From Guillardia theta CCMP2712 (Eukaryota > Cryptophyceae > Pyrenomonadales > Geminigeraceae), in the NCBI RefSeq assembly GCF_000315625.1, contig NW_005434530.1, positions 99,999 through 122,043 on the forward strand: a DNA stretch of 22,045 nucleotides. Direction: 5' to 3'. This document shows, one piece after another, positions 1 through 9,250 of this stretch (position 1 is its first letter; each line of letters starts with the position of its first letter). The notes beneath the pieces were generated by a model, which worked only from the letters and a program-made list of their open reading frames with translations, was not told where the DNA came from and did no database searches. A program made the position numbers and the translations under genes.

Positions 1-110
1 AGGAGTTACTTCTCTGTCTTGAGCGAGGAAGACTCTCTTCCCCTGCCAGCCTCTCCTCAGCTCCTGTGATTCCTGAGCTCAAGGCCGGCTTCTTCTCTCT
101 CCTCCCTCAC

Positions 111-404
111 CTCTACCGTAGGACAGGCGGGACTGTCTAAGAGGACCATCCGCAGCCCTCTGGTCATCCTCCTCCTCCCTCCGGATAACTCCCTCTTCTC
201 TCCCTCCCTCTCCTCCCCTTCCTCCGTATCCTCCGCCCTGTCTTCCTCCATATTCATCTTGGTTGTCCTCCTGCTCCCAACCTCCTGCTCCTCCACTGCT
301 GGACTCCTCCTGGCTGCCCTCCACGTCGCCTGCTTCCCAGTCAAGATGACGGCAGGTACGGTATGAAGAGAGTTGCAGGAGAAAAGGAGAGGAGGAGAGG
401 GAGA

Positions 405-440
<36 letters not shown>

Positions 441-620
441 CGAAGTAGGAGGAACAGACGGAGCGGGAGCAGGAGCCAAAGTAGGAGGAACAAAAGGAGC
501 AGGAGCAGGAGCAGGAGGGGAAGGATGAAAAGGGGGAGGAGCAGGAGCAGGAGCAGGAGGAGCAGGAGGCAAGCTGGGCTCACTTTGTATCTCGGCTTCG
601 AGGTCGTTCAAGCTCTTCAT
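111..620 (-). CDS. Gly/Arg-rich hypothetical protein, 5' exons only
   Basis: Two exons are visible on the minus strand. Exon 1 (620-584) reads MKSLNDLEAEIQ and ends at CAAA|GTGAGC. The intron is a pyrimidine-rich (TCCTGC)n tract. Exon 2 (329-111) follows an AG acceptor, joins in phase 1 and ends at GGTAGAG|GTGAGG. Exon 2 is acidic at first (SDVEGSQEESSS), then Gly-rich (GGRQGGGYGGRGGEGG), then charged (REEEDDQR) and Arg/Ser-rich, as in RGG-box RNA-binding proteins. No folded RNA-binding domain is visible, so RNA binding is inference. The ATG is taken as the start because no good acceptor precedes it. The next exon lies outside the window. Exon 2 is also open in other frames because of its low complexity, so confidence is moderate. 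Its start faces the start proposed for the plus-strand coiled-coil gene, which would make 621-699 a shared promoter region. Confidence 0.5.
395..583 (-). repeat. hexanucleotide (GGAGCA)n tract within an intron
   Basis: On the plus strand AGGAGC is repeated several times around 403-438, with degenerate copies to 563. On the coding (minus) strand it is a pyrimidine-rich stretch between a GTGAGC donor and an AG acceptor, so it most likely belongs to the intron. The Pro/Ala and Arg/Ser ORFs that cross it are artefacts of the repeat. Confidence 0.7.
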
Positions 621-699
621 GTCGCTCGTACACTCACCAAACCTTCCTCTTCCTCTCCTCGTCAGCGCAGACTCGTCCAGCTCCTTCGCTCACCTCACG

Positions 700-1265
700 A
701 TGTCTCGACCCGTGCAGCCTCCCCCGTCCTTGCTCCTGAACCTCCACGAGATCGACCCGTCACCTGCCCTCCAGTCACTCGCAGCTCCTCCATCGTCCAA
801 CCAGCCCTCCCTGTCTCCCCTCTCCATTCTTCTGTCTGCTGACACTCTCTGCTGACACTCTCTCCTTGCCCCTCGCTCCTCGCTCCCTCCTGCTATCCTG
901 CTTTCCCTTCTTGAGTTTCCCTTCCTTCAGTTGGTCATCTTCCTCTTCTTCCTGTTCCTCAGAACATCGAGACGCCCTCATCAGCGCCCCCCCTCCTCTA
1001 CTTACAAATGAAGTATCCCTTCTCTTCTCCTTTTGCAGGACAGAACACCAAAACCGTCGTCTTGTACACTGAAGACAGTCCAATCAAAAACGCGAAAGAA
1101 CAAAGAAGATGAAGCAGGAGGAAAAGAAAAAGGAAGAGTTCTCTAGAGGAGGGAGTGGAGTAGGAAGGATTATTAGTGAGCAAAACGCATGGAGGAGGTC
1201 TGAATTTGAGAGTGATGATTCAGAGATGAAGGGAGCGGAGCGGAGGAGAAGAAGGACAAGATAGA

Positions 1266-1300
<35 letters not shown>

Positions 1301-1549
1301 CCAGAACCGTCACCCCCTCCCTTCCTCCTCCCTGAGTCACTTTTGAATCATGACGGCGCTGTGCGTGACGAAACCGATCGACTGCTGCGGCTGTTGGAGG
1401 AGAAGAATCAAAATCGACAGGAAGTAAGCCGAAGGGAAACATGGTTGAAAGAGGTGGCAGCGAAAGAAGACAAGGGCGAAGAAGACATGGTGGCGTAGTA
1501 GCAGCAGCAGCAGCAGCAGCAGCAGGAGCAGCAGGAGGACCACGAGCAC

Positions 1550-1594
<45 letters not shown>

Positions 1595-1672
1595 CAGGAC
1601 CAGGAAGACCAGGAGGAGTAGCAGGAGGGCCAGGACGAGGACGAGGTTGAGGACGAGGATGAGGACGAGGTA

Positions 1673-1705
<33 letters not shown>

Positions 1706-2449
1706 GAGGAGGAGGAGGAGGAGGAGGAGGAAGAGGAGGAGGAGCAGGAAGAGGACCAGGAGGAGGAGGAGGACCAGGAAGAGGAGGAGTAGCAGCAGCA
1801 GCAGCAGCAGCAGCGGGCAATTCACCTTGCACTTGTCTCCCTCAGCAGACACTGTCTTGGATCGGATCCTCCAGATGCCTTCGGGGGCGGGCCCGTCGGG
1901 GATGCTGCAAGAAAGCGAGCAAGACCTCAGCTGCGACTGAGGCAGAAGGCGGCGACAAGAGACGTGGAGAGAAGCAGAAGCAGAAGTAGTAGAAGGAGGA
2001 GGAGGAGAACGAGAAGCAGAAGGAGAAGGAGAAGCAGAAGCAGAAGGAGAAGCAGAAGGAGAAGCAGAAGCAGAAGCAGGAGGATGACGAGAAGGAGAAG
2101 GAGGAGTGGGAGGAGAAGGACAAGAACAAGGACAAGGCTTAAGAAGCAGGAGGGCAAGCAAGAAGCACACAATTTTTCCTTTCTTGCAGCTCACAGCAGC
2201 AGGTAACACGAATATTTCATCACAATACAGAGACGGGAAGACAGGATACAGATACTTTCACAGGAACAAGACATCGTTGACATATCATCATAATGTCATT
2301 TTGTGATGATGTGTGTGCCAACAGGGAGCCATGAACAAATATCTCAAGTCTTGCAACATCACAGTGGCTGCACTCACGCGTCCATGTTCGCATCCCAAGT
2401 CTCGTCGCAAGTCGACTTGCCTGGCGATGGTCTTAGTCAGAGACATTGA
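700..2449 (+). CDS. coiled-coil protein, spliced model, function unknown
   Basis: Five exons join without phase conflict: 1039-1137, 1337-1494, 1849-1963, a 13-nt exon 2190-2202, and 2325-2449 ending in TGA. They total 510 nt. The first exon reads DRTPKPSSCTLKTVQSK. The second is a clear amphipathic helix (ETDRLLRLLEEKNQNRQEV, then RRETWLKEVAAKE). The third is basic at its end (RKRARPQLRLRQK). The last reads SHEQISQVLQHHSG onward. The start is uncertain; ATG at 700 (MSRP, donor CCC|GTGCAG) would join in phase 0. Weak points are the donors GTTCTC after 1137 and GTAGTA after 1494, and the existence of open minus-strand segments over the same DNA. The stop is 24 bp from the stop of the convergent secreted-protein gene. 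No family is recognised. Confidence 0.38.
1240..2160. repeat. purine-strand simple repeats (GGAGCA, CAG, TAG, GGA, AGAAGC)
   Basis: The plus strand holds (GGAGCA)n at 1268-1302 and 1552-1596, (CAG)n at 1500-1523, (TAG)n at about 1676-1703, (GGA)n at 1703-1800 and (AGAAGC)n at 1970-2090. Coding-like segments interrupt them at 1337-1494 and 1849-1963. The long Leu-, Pro- and Arg/Ser-rich ORFs in this interval are translations of the repeats. Confidence 0.8.
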
Positions 2450-2473
2450 GACACAATAAGGCAAGGAATGTGA

Positions 2474-4016
2474 TCAGGTCATGGCAGTGAGAACAACAAG
2501 CCGAACATCTGCAGGTGGTTCTACAAGCTCCAAGATCTTACCAGGAGTTCCAACGAACTGATCTGCTCCGTTGCAGTACATTTCACCATCGTTGCTGGTC
2601 CAGTTCCACACTTGCGTCCCTGCGTCAAAGGTTCAGCCAAGATCGAGATATGCAGCAGGGAGGGAGGGTAGTGGAGGAGGAAGAGGATGTCGAAGAGGAG
2701 GAAGAGGTGGTGGCGAAAGGGGGGAGGAGAAGAAAGAGAAGAAAGAGAAGAAAGAGACGGAGAGGAAGGAGCAGCAAGAGCAGCAGGAGCAGCGGGCAGG
2801 CCTCCACCTTCAAACTTGTTCCCAGAGATCCTGTAGGTAGCCTCCACAACATTCATGACACCGTCGAATGATTTGAAACTGCGGGCAGCGTCAGAGGGCA
2901 GAATTTCACCCTAGGTCATGAAATTCCTGTACTGCGGCACGACAGCGAGCATTCCAGTCCCGTCGCTGTTCACCTTGACAGCAAGTTGTCAGCTGCCACA
3001 ACGCCTTGGACAAATACGAAGGAAGGAAGGACGGAAGGATGGATGGATGGATGTGATGAACGAACGAACAAACAAACAAACAAACAAACAAACGATTGAA
3101 CGAAAGAGTAAAAGTCATCATCGATCATGTCGAATAACAAACAAGACATCACAGTCATGGAATATCCTCGTCAAGATCCACAGAGCTCCCTCCTCCTCAC
3201 CTGGACAGCCGCCTGCTGCTCTATCGGCTTGTTCTCAGAGTCGTCCAAGTTTGCGCATTTCCAGTTCAGCTGGAATATGCATCCAGTCGAGCGAGGACGA
3301 CAGTCCGTACCCTTGATGCTGCAGATTCAGCAAAGCCGCATTCAGCAACGGATCGCTCACCCTCACTGCATTGATCACCAGACCCATCTCTATCTGGAAT
3401 AACATGCTGTTAGTTGCCTGGCGATCAAATGGCCCATGACCAACTTCGTCATCAGCTTGTATGTCCAGCCAATCTCTCCCGCAGCCTGCGTACCCATGGG
3501 CGCCATTCAGATGAGACATCGAGATTCCCGGGCACAAGGATTGAGGAAAGGAGAGAGTGAGAGGGGCAGATTGTAGCAGATTGTCTTCATGGCACCTCGT
3601 CCATTTGCTCGAGATACGATCTTATTCAGCTTCCAGTCACCCTACAAAGAGCTTTCTTAGCTAGCAACTACCTTCCTCTTCGAAAGTCGCAGCATAAGTG
3701 CAACGCAGATCGGGTGCTAGTACAACACGCAGGTATCGTCCATCGTATCACATCCCATCATCCATCATGTTTCCTCAACAATTTTGTTCATGTAGCGTCG
3801 CGCGCCAGACGCATCGTTAGTGCCCCTTCACCCCGACACAAACGAAAAGACAGCACGCTTCCATCATGGCAGCGGCAAACAAGGAGCCATGGAAGGGCAG
3901 GCCACATCCCCGTGTTCGCGTCGTACCTGTCCTCCTACAAGCGCGTCGCCATCCTGATCCCTCGAAGCCATAGCGGCCGTCGCCATCACCACCAGCAGGA
4001 ACCCCAGCCGCGCCAT
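2474..4016 (-). CDS. secreted protein of unknown family, seven exons, 195 aa
   Basis: Exons are 4016-3927, 3641-3596, 3485-3361, 3269-3201, 2973-2933, 2878-2808 and 2619-2474, with all phases consistent (588 nt including TGA). The N-terminus MARLGFLLVVMATAAMA is a typical signal peptide with cleavage expected after residue 17, so entry to the secretory pathway is likely. The mature part begins SRDQDGDALVGG, then GDWKLNKIVSRANG, CGRDWLDIQADDEVGHG, MLFQIEMGLVIN, LNWKCANLDDSENKPIEQQ, VNSDGTGMLAVVP and MNVVEATYRISGNKFEG. It ends after VWNWTSNDGEMYCNGADQF, which carries an N-glycosylation sequon (NWT, residues 153-155). There is no membrane segment after the signal. Introns are 54-285 nt; intron 6 is a pyrimidine tract. 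I recognise no family. Exon 2 has the weakest acceptor (CTTTGTAG). Confidence 0.8.
2620..2807 (-). repeat. pyrimidine-rich intron of the secreted-protein gene
   Basis: The plus strand is (GGA/GAAAGA)n. On the coding strand it lies between donor GAAG|GTGGAG and acceptor TTGACGCAG|GG. The Glu/Arg- and Leu-rich ORFs here are repeat artefacts. Confidence 0.75.
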
Positions 4017-4661
4017 CGTGGATCTCTCTCTGGGGGTAGGGGGTGATAAAAGTAGCAAGGACGGGTGGTGGCTAATGTTTTTGATAGCTGGTGGAAGCAG
4101 GGTAGTCACAAGAAAAGTCTAGAAGTACCGGGTAGTTTACCAATAGAAATTGAGAGATTTTGGAGGTAGGGTGTAAACGGGCTAACCTCAGGAAAATATA
4201 AAGGCAGCGACTTGATTATAGTGATATGTGTTGAGATTCAAGGGCAGCAATCAGAAAAAACCGACATGTTCGAACCCTTGCAACGGGTGAGGGAGAGGAG
4301 CGGTAAGAGATAGGAAGGAGCAAGAAGGGCCTGACAGATAGCAGAAGAATCAGCATAGCATAATCAGGAGTAGATCAGTTGAAGTCAAACACAAATCATT
4401 GTGGTTTGAACGTATTGTTCGTAAGTAAAATAAATATGTTTGCGTTTTTGTATCAACCGGGCTCTTCTTGGTCTACGTAAAGCTAGATCATGAAGCTGTA
4501 TCAAGCGGAATGGACAAGCTACAATAGAAAAAAAAACGCTTGTTTCAAACAGACAAGATTTATTGCACTTGGTAAGATTGAATAAAAACAATAAATTACT
4601 CTACAAGGAATCCAAGGGAAAGATCCTTAACAAGTGGATCCTCCTGGTAACAAATCTATAG
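4017..4661. other. intergenic region, upstream of the secreted-protein gene
   Basis: No coding segment stands out on either strand. The part next to 4016 should hold the promoter of the minus-strand secreted-protein gene. The stretch 4570-4605 is A/T-rich with AATAAA on the plus strand. The 68-aa ORF at 4385-4591 has no supporting feature. Confidence 0.5.
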
Positions 4662-4970
4662 CTATAAGCTACTCCTCATGTCAGAGGAGACTTTTGTCAC
4701 TCCACTCAAGGCAGCAAGTACGGCAAAAGACGCTGAGACAGCTGCGAATGTCGAGATCTCGTCATCATTGTGCCTCGATACCGACTTATGCTTCATTGGC
4801 TGCGCGAGTTTCTTTGCGCGAGTCTCGCCAAGCAGGTTGCTTCTTGATCCGAGATCATTGCTGGCAACCTTGGGTCTTGCAGCCATGGTTCTGTTTGCCC
4901 ATGATGATGCCTGGCGGGCACCCTTCAAACCAAGGCTTGCGCTTTTTGATGCAAAAATTGCTGAAGACAT
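4662..4970 (-). CDS. possible single-exon ORF, Ser/Ala/Lys-rich N-terminus, one hydrophobic segment
   Basis: This 102-codon ORF starts MSSAIFASKSASLGLKGARQ. The first 60 residues are rich in Ser, Ala, Arg and Lys and poor in acidic residues, like an organelle transit peptide. A hydrophobic stretch (STFAAVSASFAVLAALSGV) follows near residues 73-91, with a short tail. This would suit a small organelle membrane protein with a cleaved presequence, but that is inference. The plus strand is open over the same interval (4678-5013), so the strand is not secure. No homologue is recognised and no introns are needed. Confidence 0.35.
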   Translation of the reverse strand: MSSAIFASKSASLGLKGARQASSWANRTMAARPKVASNDLGSRSNLLGETRAKKLAQPMKHKSVSRHNDDEISTFAAVSASFAVLAALSGVTKVSSDMRSSL

Positions 4971-6700
4971 GATGATGGGAAGACAAGAGAGGTTTTGGTT
5001 CGAGCTCGAATGAGTAATGTACGATCAGCAGAAGACCAGAGTCACAGAAGACAAGCGAGTGTTGGGTTTTAACAGCGCTTGTAGCTTGCTTTGACGATCA
5101 GCAGTAGTGATCCTCACGCGGGGGACTATGAGGGGCAACCAGACGCAAGGAGCTTGTATTTAAAGGGGAAAGGGCAGGGGGCTCCGTGGGGGTGGGGGTG
5201 TGCGAGCCAGTGGGGGGGCGGGGTGGGGGCGAGAGACTACTTTTGGATTGCTGCACTGGGTGGGGTAGGTGGCCTTCAGAATGTGGGTTGGGGTACTACA
5301 TTTTCTCGTGGGTTCGAACATCCACTGTGGTAGGTTATGGAACATTGAAGGTGGGTAGTACCAATAGGGAAGAAGGGGTAGTCAACTCAACCAAACTGGT
5401 TCGAACGGTTTGTGGAGGAGAAGAGGCTCTGAAGAACTAAGGTGTGGAGTAGAGGCAAATCAATTAGACCATTAATATGAAATCTCTATGGTACAGTAAA
5501 TGTGTGAATAGCCACCTTGACTCTCAGTGCACCCTTCCCCGCACGCGAAACGGTGAAGCACCCCCTACCCACTGGGACGAGATGGGTGAAGTTAAAAAAA
5601 CAGACTTGGGGAGGTGGGGTGGGGTAGGGTGACATAGGAGAAAATGGGGGTAAGCTGGAAGGAGGGTGGGTGCTGTTTCGGACAGAGAGGGTGGGGGGAT
5701 GGGGTGAGCGCCCTGCTCGTGCATGTCAGGGGTTGCCTTAATTTCATTCTATCCTTAGCTGGCACACTCTAATTCGGTAAAGAATAAAATTGGAAGGTCA
5801 TATGCGAAGATTGAGGATTTATCTTGAAACTATCTAATGAAACAACAGCATGTCGTCCTGATGAGAAGAAACGGCTGAGAGAAACGGGAATATTCGGCAA
5901 GGGACACGCCAACAATTTATGGGTCATGGTTATGTATTTTTAGAGTGGATTTCAAGGGATACCCTAAGATGTGTAGTAAATATCCTCCACCCCTTTTGGA
6001 TCGTACGTAGCTTGGGTAAAGTGAACGGTGGTGTAGTTGACCCTACCTATGTCAGTCCCAGTCAATTTCCACGGTCCAAGGGGGTGCCTGTAGAGCGGTA
6101 CGACCCCACCCAGTTCGTAAGGGATGTTTAGACCAGGAGAGGTCGGAGGGATTATTGAAGTTAGGGGGTAGGGTAAGGGTACTTTGATAGGGTGCACAGA
6201 AGTAAAATGACCTGGGGGTGCTGTGGGACAAGAAGGACTTGGGGAAGGGAAGGACCCCGAATGCATTGGGATTTCAAGGTTAGATAAGGTGGTCTACATG
6301 AAACATTTATTGAGTGGAGATCTAATTAAAAATGAATAACATATTTACATTTGCACTTGAGGTCTTCCCATCCAACCAAACAATCGGCGTTGCTGAGCTG
6401 TGCAAATATTATCTTGGTTCGTGGGGAGGGGGTTATCCAGAAAAAAGTCGAAAGTGGGGTGGGGTGGCTAAGATGACCGGTGGTATATGTGCATTCCCCG
6501 ACCTTTCTCCCCAGAAAGCGGGTGCGGTTTGAGTCCACCCACCCAACTCAGCATGAAATTGATCTTTTTCGGGGTGGGGGTACACAACGTACCCCTTCTG
6601 CACGAAGGGATTTAAACCTTGTGAGTACCCCTCCCCTCCAGCCAAAGAGCAGGGAATTTGGGTGTGGGGTACATTTGTGAGGCCGGTTAACACGGAGACT
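4971..6700. other. G-rich plus strand, no convincing gene
   Basis: The stretch is dominated by words such as GGGGTGGG, GGTAGGG and their interruptions, densest at 5160-5360, 5590-5720, 6140-6180, 6420-6470 and 6570-6680. ORFs of 60-100 codons occur on both strands (for example 5919-6131 plus and 5964-6266 minus) but overlap each other, and no phase-consistent exon chain could be built. A decayed or non-coding G-rich repeat region is the best description. Confidence 0.5.
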
Positions 6701-7274
6701 CTCTGTTACACCGGCCACGAGGGATGCGTCCAGATAACAGCTGCGGGGACCCGTGGTATAAGGAAATGCGGAAGGGAAAAGAGGGGTACTTTTAGGACTA
6801 CTGGGTAATGGAGGCCGTGGTTGGGGTTCTTTTTTTTCGATTTTTTTGGACCAGAGGGATAAAGATATCCTGAGGCAAGCTCGATCAATGAGGACTGTTT
6901 GACTTGGTCAAATTTGACCGGGTCTAACTAACTAACTAACTAAAACTAATAATAACCCGCTGGTCAAACAAAGATCCTGTCCACAGGCATGATGAAGGGA
7001 GTTGGAGTGGACAGAACAGGAGCCCTGGGAACGAGGAAGGGAGGAGAAAGAGATGGTTATACGATGCAAAGATAGCATTCCAGCCTGTTTGATCGCTTTC
7101 TGTATGACATCTGCGTACAGTACGAAGCCGACAATTATGGCAGGAAGGACCAAACAGAAAGAATGTCGTATGTATAGCTAGAGAAAGGAGTTTTCTGAAT
7201 GCGGTTTAAAACTATAGCATTTCTACAACAATGAGTGCACGGGTAAAAGAAGGTTGTGCCTTCCATGGATATGG
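6701..7274. other. unresolved region with one exon-like segment
   Basis: On the minus strand 7153-7064 reads VLPAIIVGFVLYADVIQKA, a hydrophobic exon-like piece after a possible acceptor at 7171 (TTTCTCTAG). A plus-strand reading over nearly the same bases is hydrophilic and equally open. I could not extend either into a gene. A short (AACT)n repeat sits at about 6926-6944. Confidence 0.3.
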
Positions 7275-8063
7275 CTAGGGAGCGAATGAACGTATCAAGA
7301 CATTGTCTGTATCATACTGAGGAGATATCTTGTCTTTGTGCTCAGGTATGCATCTTAGTTCCCTACATGGGGGTAATTTGGAAGAGGCATCGGGAAACAC
7401 CAAAGGGGTAAGACAACAAGAAAAGGGCCTGGTAACATGAGCTGAGAATGGAGGAAGATGGAAATGAACATGCAGACATGAATGTTTTGAATTTCGTACA
7501 ACGAAGGTAATGCAACAGCATGTCCCGAGAGAATTTCTAGATGATCTCGAATGCTGCTCGTTTCTAGTGGGAAACGAAGGTAGAAGAGATCGATCATGAT
7601 AGTGTTTTGAGATGAAACAGAAAAGGGGGGGAAACATACAATAAGGAATTGTTTGAAGCATAAAGTTTTGACCGTGACGATGCAAAGCAAACTACCTTGA
7701 TAGCAATCTTCGGGAAGAAGTATGCAAAAGCAAAAGGAGAAAATCCTGCTTCTGCATCCCTTTTCTCACGTGATGTTGTGTTCAACTCGTCTACTGATGA
7801 ATTGCGGTGTGTTTGCTCTGTTTTTCGGGAGGGGCCCAAATCTTCATGATTCTCAATAAAAATTAATATACCAATGGATTGTCATCTCCATACGATGTTT
7901 CTATCTTCATATAAATTCAATTGAGAAAATTGTATGAGTTTGCAAAGGACCTCTGGTGAATTTGAGAAAGCTGATGAACAAAGCCAGTGTGAAAAGGGAT
8001 ACTTTGATGGGCCTTGCTTGTCTAAATTATTTATGGCATCAAGTGTATTGAGAACTATGCTAT
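7275..8063 (-). CDS. spliced gene of unknown function, C-terminal four exons
   Basis: Four minus-strand exons join in phase: 8063-7894, 7851-7770, 7563-7503 and 7362-7275 (stop TAG). The first reads SIVLNTLDAINNLDKQG onward and ends LNLYEDRNI; the next NHEDLGPSRKTEQTHRNSS; then TSSIRDHLEILSGHAVALP; the last ends QYDTDNVLIRSFAP. None except part of the last shows up as a long ATG-initiated ORF. Donors are ATC|GTATGG, CAC|GTGAGA and TTC|GTTGTA; acceptors are TTTATTGAG, CCCACTAG and CATGTAG. The first intron is only 42 nt. The piece is soluble-looking, with no membrane segment and no recognised domain. The 5' end is not resolved; ATG at 8145 (MILIQ|GTGAAA) is a candidate but its phase does not match. 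The stop codon of the upstream family gene lies at 8219. Confidence 0.6.
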
Positions 8064-8186
8064 CTTTGAGGTAGATTCAAGAAACAAAGAAGAAATTGAC
8101 AACTGTTGGGGTGTGGGGGGCATTTTTCACTTGAATGAGTATCATTTTGAGACGAAAAGAGCAAAAGGGAATTGATTTCTCAGAGC

Positions 8187-8192
8187 TTTATT
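8187..8192 (-). other. poly(A) signal AATAAA for the small membrane-protein gene
   Basis: AATAAA on the minus strand lies 26 nt after the stop codon at 8219. Comparable hexamers follow the two duplicated family members at 14791 and 17431. Confidence 0.5.
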
Positions 8193-8218
8193 TACATGCG
8201 TCCTATGAATTGCAACAA

Positions 8219-8548
8219 TTACTTGATGCCAACTCTCATGACCTTGAAGGTCTGACCAAAGTACGGGCGTAGCATCTTTTTCTTATCAAAGACGTTTCTT
8301 GACGACGAGAATCGTGGCCACCTTCGCTGAGGCATCTCTCTCCGAATCTCTATGTCGAAGTCTTCAAGATCGTCGTCCTCAAAGAGCCAGACAGCTGCAT
8401 CTCTGACGTATCGAGCAATGAACATGAAGACTGCGAGGGCGAACACGACCTGGAGCCGAAACTTTGCGGGAACATTGCGATCGTCTTGCTCCTCAGGCTC
8501 CGGCGATGCTGACACTTGAATTTGCCAATCGTGAGAGGATGAGCTCAT
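8219..8548 (-). CDS. small membrane protein with conserved FGQTFKV tail, divergent member
   Basis: 109 residues. The ORF is open to 8851, but the start is placed at 8548 because the N-terminus MSSSSHDW then matches other members (MSSSSSSHD, MSSPFPSSHDW). A variable acidic stretch is followed by a hydrophobic helix (LQVVFALAVFMFIARYV, about residues 32-48), then DAAVWLFEDDDLEDFD, a basic linker, and the tail FDKKKMLRPYFGQTFKVMR near residues 87-105. In the tail HFGQ is replaced by YFGQ and EP by RP, so this is the most diverged copy, and the only one on the minus strand and outside the array. Upstream is a (GTTCTCCTC)n minisatellite, the pyrimidine strand being the sense strand. Function is unknown; a one-pass membrane protein with a conserved C-terminal peptide is what can be seen. 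Confidence 0.8.
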   Translation of the reverse strand: MSSSSHDWQIQVSASPEPEEQDDRNVPAKFRLQVVFALAVFMFIARYVRDAAVWLFEDDDLEDFDIEIRREMPQRRWPRFSSSRNVFDKKKMLRPYFGQTFKVMRVGIK

Positions 8549-8582
8549 TTGAAAGAAGGATGTGCGAGCTGAAACAATGGTT

Positions 8583-8700
8583 TGAGGAGAACGAAGAGAA
8601 CGAGGAGGACGAGGAGAACAAGGAGAACGAGGAGAACGAGGAGAACGAGGAGAACGAGGAGAACAAGGAGAACAAGGAGAACGAGGAGAACGAGGAGCGT
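8583..8700. repeat. GAGGAGAAC minisatellite
   Basis: Nonamer and hexamer units (GAGGAGAAC, with AAGGAGAAC variants) are repeated in tandem immediately upstream of the family gene at 8548. On the minus strand it is a pyrimidine-rich leader (CGTTCTCCT). The Glu/Asn-rich plus-strand ORF and the Ser/Pro- and Leu/Val-rich minus-strand ORFs are its translations. Confidence 0.85.
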
Positions 8701-8851
8701 GAGAGGGCGGGGTTGGGTTGTACTGTGGACTCCAGTTGAAGGCGAAGGCATTTAACTTACCCATCCCTAGCGAAAACTTGTATTTTCGTGACAATTTGGT
8801 TTTCGTATCGCCTGCTGACATGTCATCCATGCGTTGATCGTGTGGTAACAC

Positions 8852-9250
8852 AGTATCCTCGTGACTACTGACATTGAGATAAGAGCAGTTATACCAAACT
8901 GAATTGGGCTGCCTGCCGAAAAGATGTAGTTTAAAGACGGGGGGTTTCTATCCTCGTGACTGTGACCAGCTGAAGAAGTTTACTCATCAGAGATAAAACG
9001 TTATTAAGACCTACTGGGTAGTATCAGAGGATTCGCAGTGACATCAGCAAGTCTGTTGAGATCAGCGTTGAGATCGAAGGCTGGCCGTTCAACTGATGTA
9101 ACCGGCGGCTCGTCATCAACTCAGAGGTCCGGGCCCGACCGTCGGCCCGGGCGATGGCCACTTGAGGACAGTGACTGTCACGGGCCCGGGTGGAACCGTG
9201 ACTGCTGACTCTGTTGCTCCCATTGAAACAAATTCCTTTCAAATTAAGTG
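8852..9250. other. intergenic, includes a short GC-rich word block
   Basis: No gene seen. The part 9118-9215 (GGGCCCGACCGTCGGCCCGGG, then GTGACTGTCACGGGCCCGGG) uses the same words as the large GC-rich blocks further right, with local palindromes. Confidence 0.5.

Noticed and set aside
1341-1904. Minus-strand exon-like segments 1904-1826 (EGIWRIRSKTVSAEGDK) and 1390-1341 (QQSIGFVTHSAVMIQ) with good acceptors
   Set aside because: They overlap the plus-strand coiled-coil exons and I could not continue them in a consistent phase past 1053. They remain the main alternative to the plus-strand model.
1173-2209. Long Pro-, Leu- and Arg/Ser-rich ORFs on both strands (up to 290 codons)
   Set aside because: They translate (GGAGCA)n, (CAG)n, (TAG)n and (GGA)n in every open frame; composition follows the repeat, not a protein.
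3001-3090. (GAAGGAAGG)/(ACAA)n region as a CRISPR-like or tandem gene feature
   Set aside because: Plain microsatellite within the intron between exons 3269-3201 and 2973-2933 of the secreted-protein gene; no spacers.
5919-6266. Overlapping ORFs on both strands in the G-rich stretch
   Set aside because: They are mutually exclusive, with no splice chain and no recognisable motif; composition explains them.
8464-8739. Asn/Glu-repeat protein on the plus strand
   Set aside because: It is the antisense of the minisatellite and of the family gene.
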